A DNA stretch of 6,357 bases from Acidobacteriaceae bacterium. Its GTDB lineage: Bacteria > Acidobacteriota > Terriglobia > Terriglobales > Acidobacteriaceae. Positions within the stretch are counted from its first letter, which is position 1. Each line of letters begins with the position of its first letter. A program made the translations under genes and the position numbers. The DNA lies in assembly GCA_030040115.1 (NCBI GenBank), contig JASHUH010000447.1:1-6357 (forward strand), given 5' to 3'. This document shows positions 6,302-6,357 of the stretch, piece by piece. The notes beneath the pieces are model-generated. The model worked only from the letters and a program-made list of their open reading frames with translations, was not told the DNA's origin and did not search any database.

Positions 6302-6354
6302 GGGCTAAAGCCCGCACCTCGTTTGCGGGGTTTCGGCACGACTGAAGTCGTGCC
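6302..6354. repeat. Double-hairpin intergenic repeat, copy B
   Basis: Two perfect inverted repeats: GGGCT-AA-AGCCC at 6302-6313 and arms GGCACGACT and AGTCGTGCC around GA at 6335-6354. Their centres are about 37 bases apart, with the + strand central hexamers CTAAAG and CTGAAG. CGGGC at 6292-6296 can also pair with GCCCG at 6310-6314. The architecture matches the pair at 3945-3994, though the stems differ in sequence. The element may continue past the right edge. Confidence 0.7.
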
Positions 6355-6357
6355 CTG

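Noticed and set aside
3945..6354. CRISPR array or insertion sequence
   Set aside because: The hairpins are not identical direct repeats with regular spacers, and no transposase or cas gene is present.

Overview
The window looks like a chromosomal segment of an Acidobacteria-type Gram-negative bacterium, most likely near the Solibacter/Bryobacter group. Three things suggest this: lipid A/Kdo genes (an outer membrane), a secreted protein built from carboxypeptidase-regulatory-like beta domains of the style abundant in that group, and intergenic pairs of short palindromes centred on CTNAAG-like hexamers, which I remember as common in acidobacterial genomes. The assignment is inference; no rRNA or other phylogenetic marker is present.

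Left part (1-1966, + strand, very GC-rich): the 3' three-quarters or so of waaA (Kdo transferase), cut by the window edge, is followed by lpxK (lipid A 4'-kinase) through an ATGA stop/start overlap. The two are clearly an operon. LpxK phosphorylates the tetraacyl disaccharide and WaaA then adds Kdo to the product, so the pair makes the Kdo-lipid A core at the inner membrane.

Middle (1917-3251, - strand): a multi-spanning membrane acyltransferase related to heparan-alpha-glucosaminide N-acetyltransferase (HGSNAT/DUF5009, COG4299). It converges on lpxK, and the two coding regions overlap tail to tail by 50 bp. Its substrate is unknown; an extracytoplasmic amino sugar is the family-based guess.

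About 1 kb between 3252 and 4280 has no gene I can support. It holds a weak candidate promoter for the acyltransferase, a perfect 24-bp palindrome made of three TAGCTA hexamers at 9-bp period, a C-rich tract, a pair of short hairpins, and a separate 9-bp inverted repeat.

Right part (4281-6062, - strand): a gene of visibly lower GC encoding a secreted 593-residue protein with two or three CarboxypepD_reg-like domains, of unknown role. The same style of double-hairpin repeat occurs on both sides of it (3945-3994 and 6302-6354). That bracketing and the base-composition shift are the most interesting structural features here. I see no CRISPR array, tRNA, rRNA, transposase or recognisable defence system.
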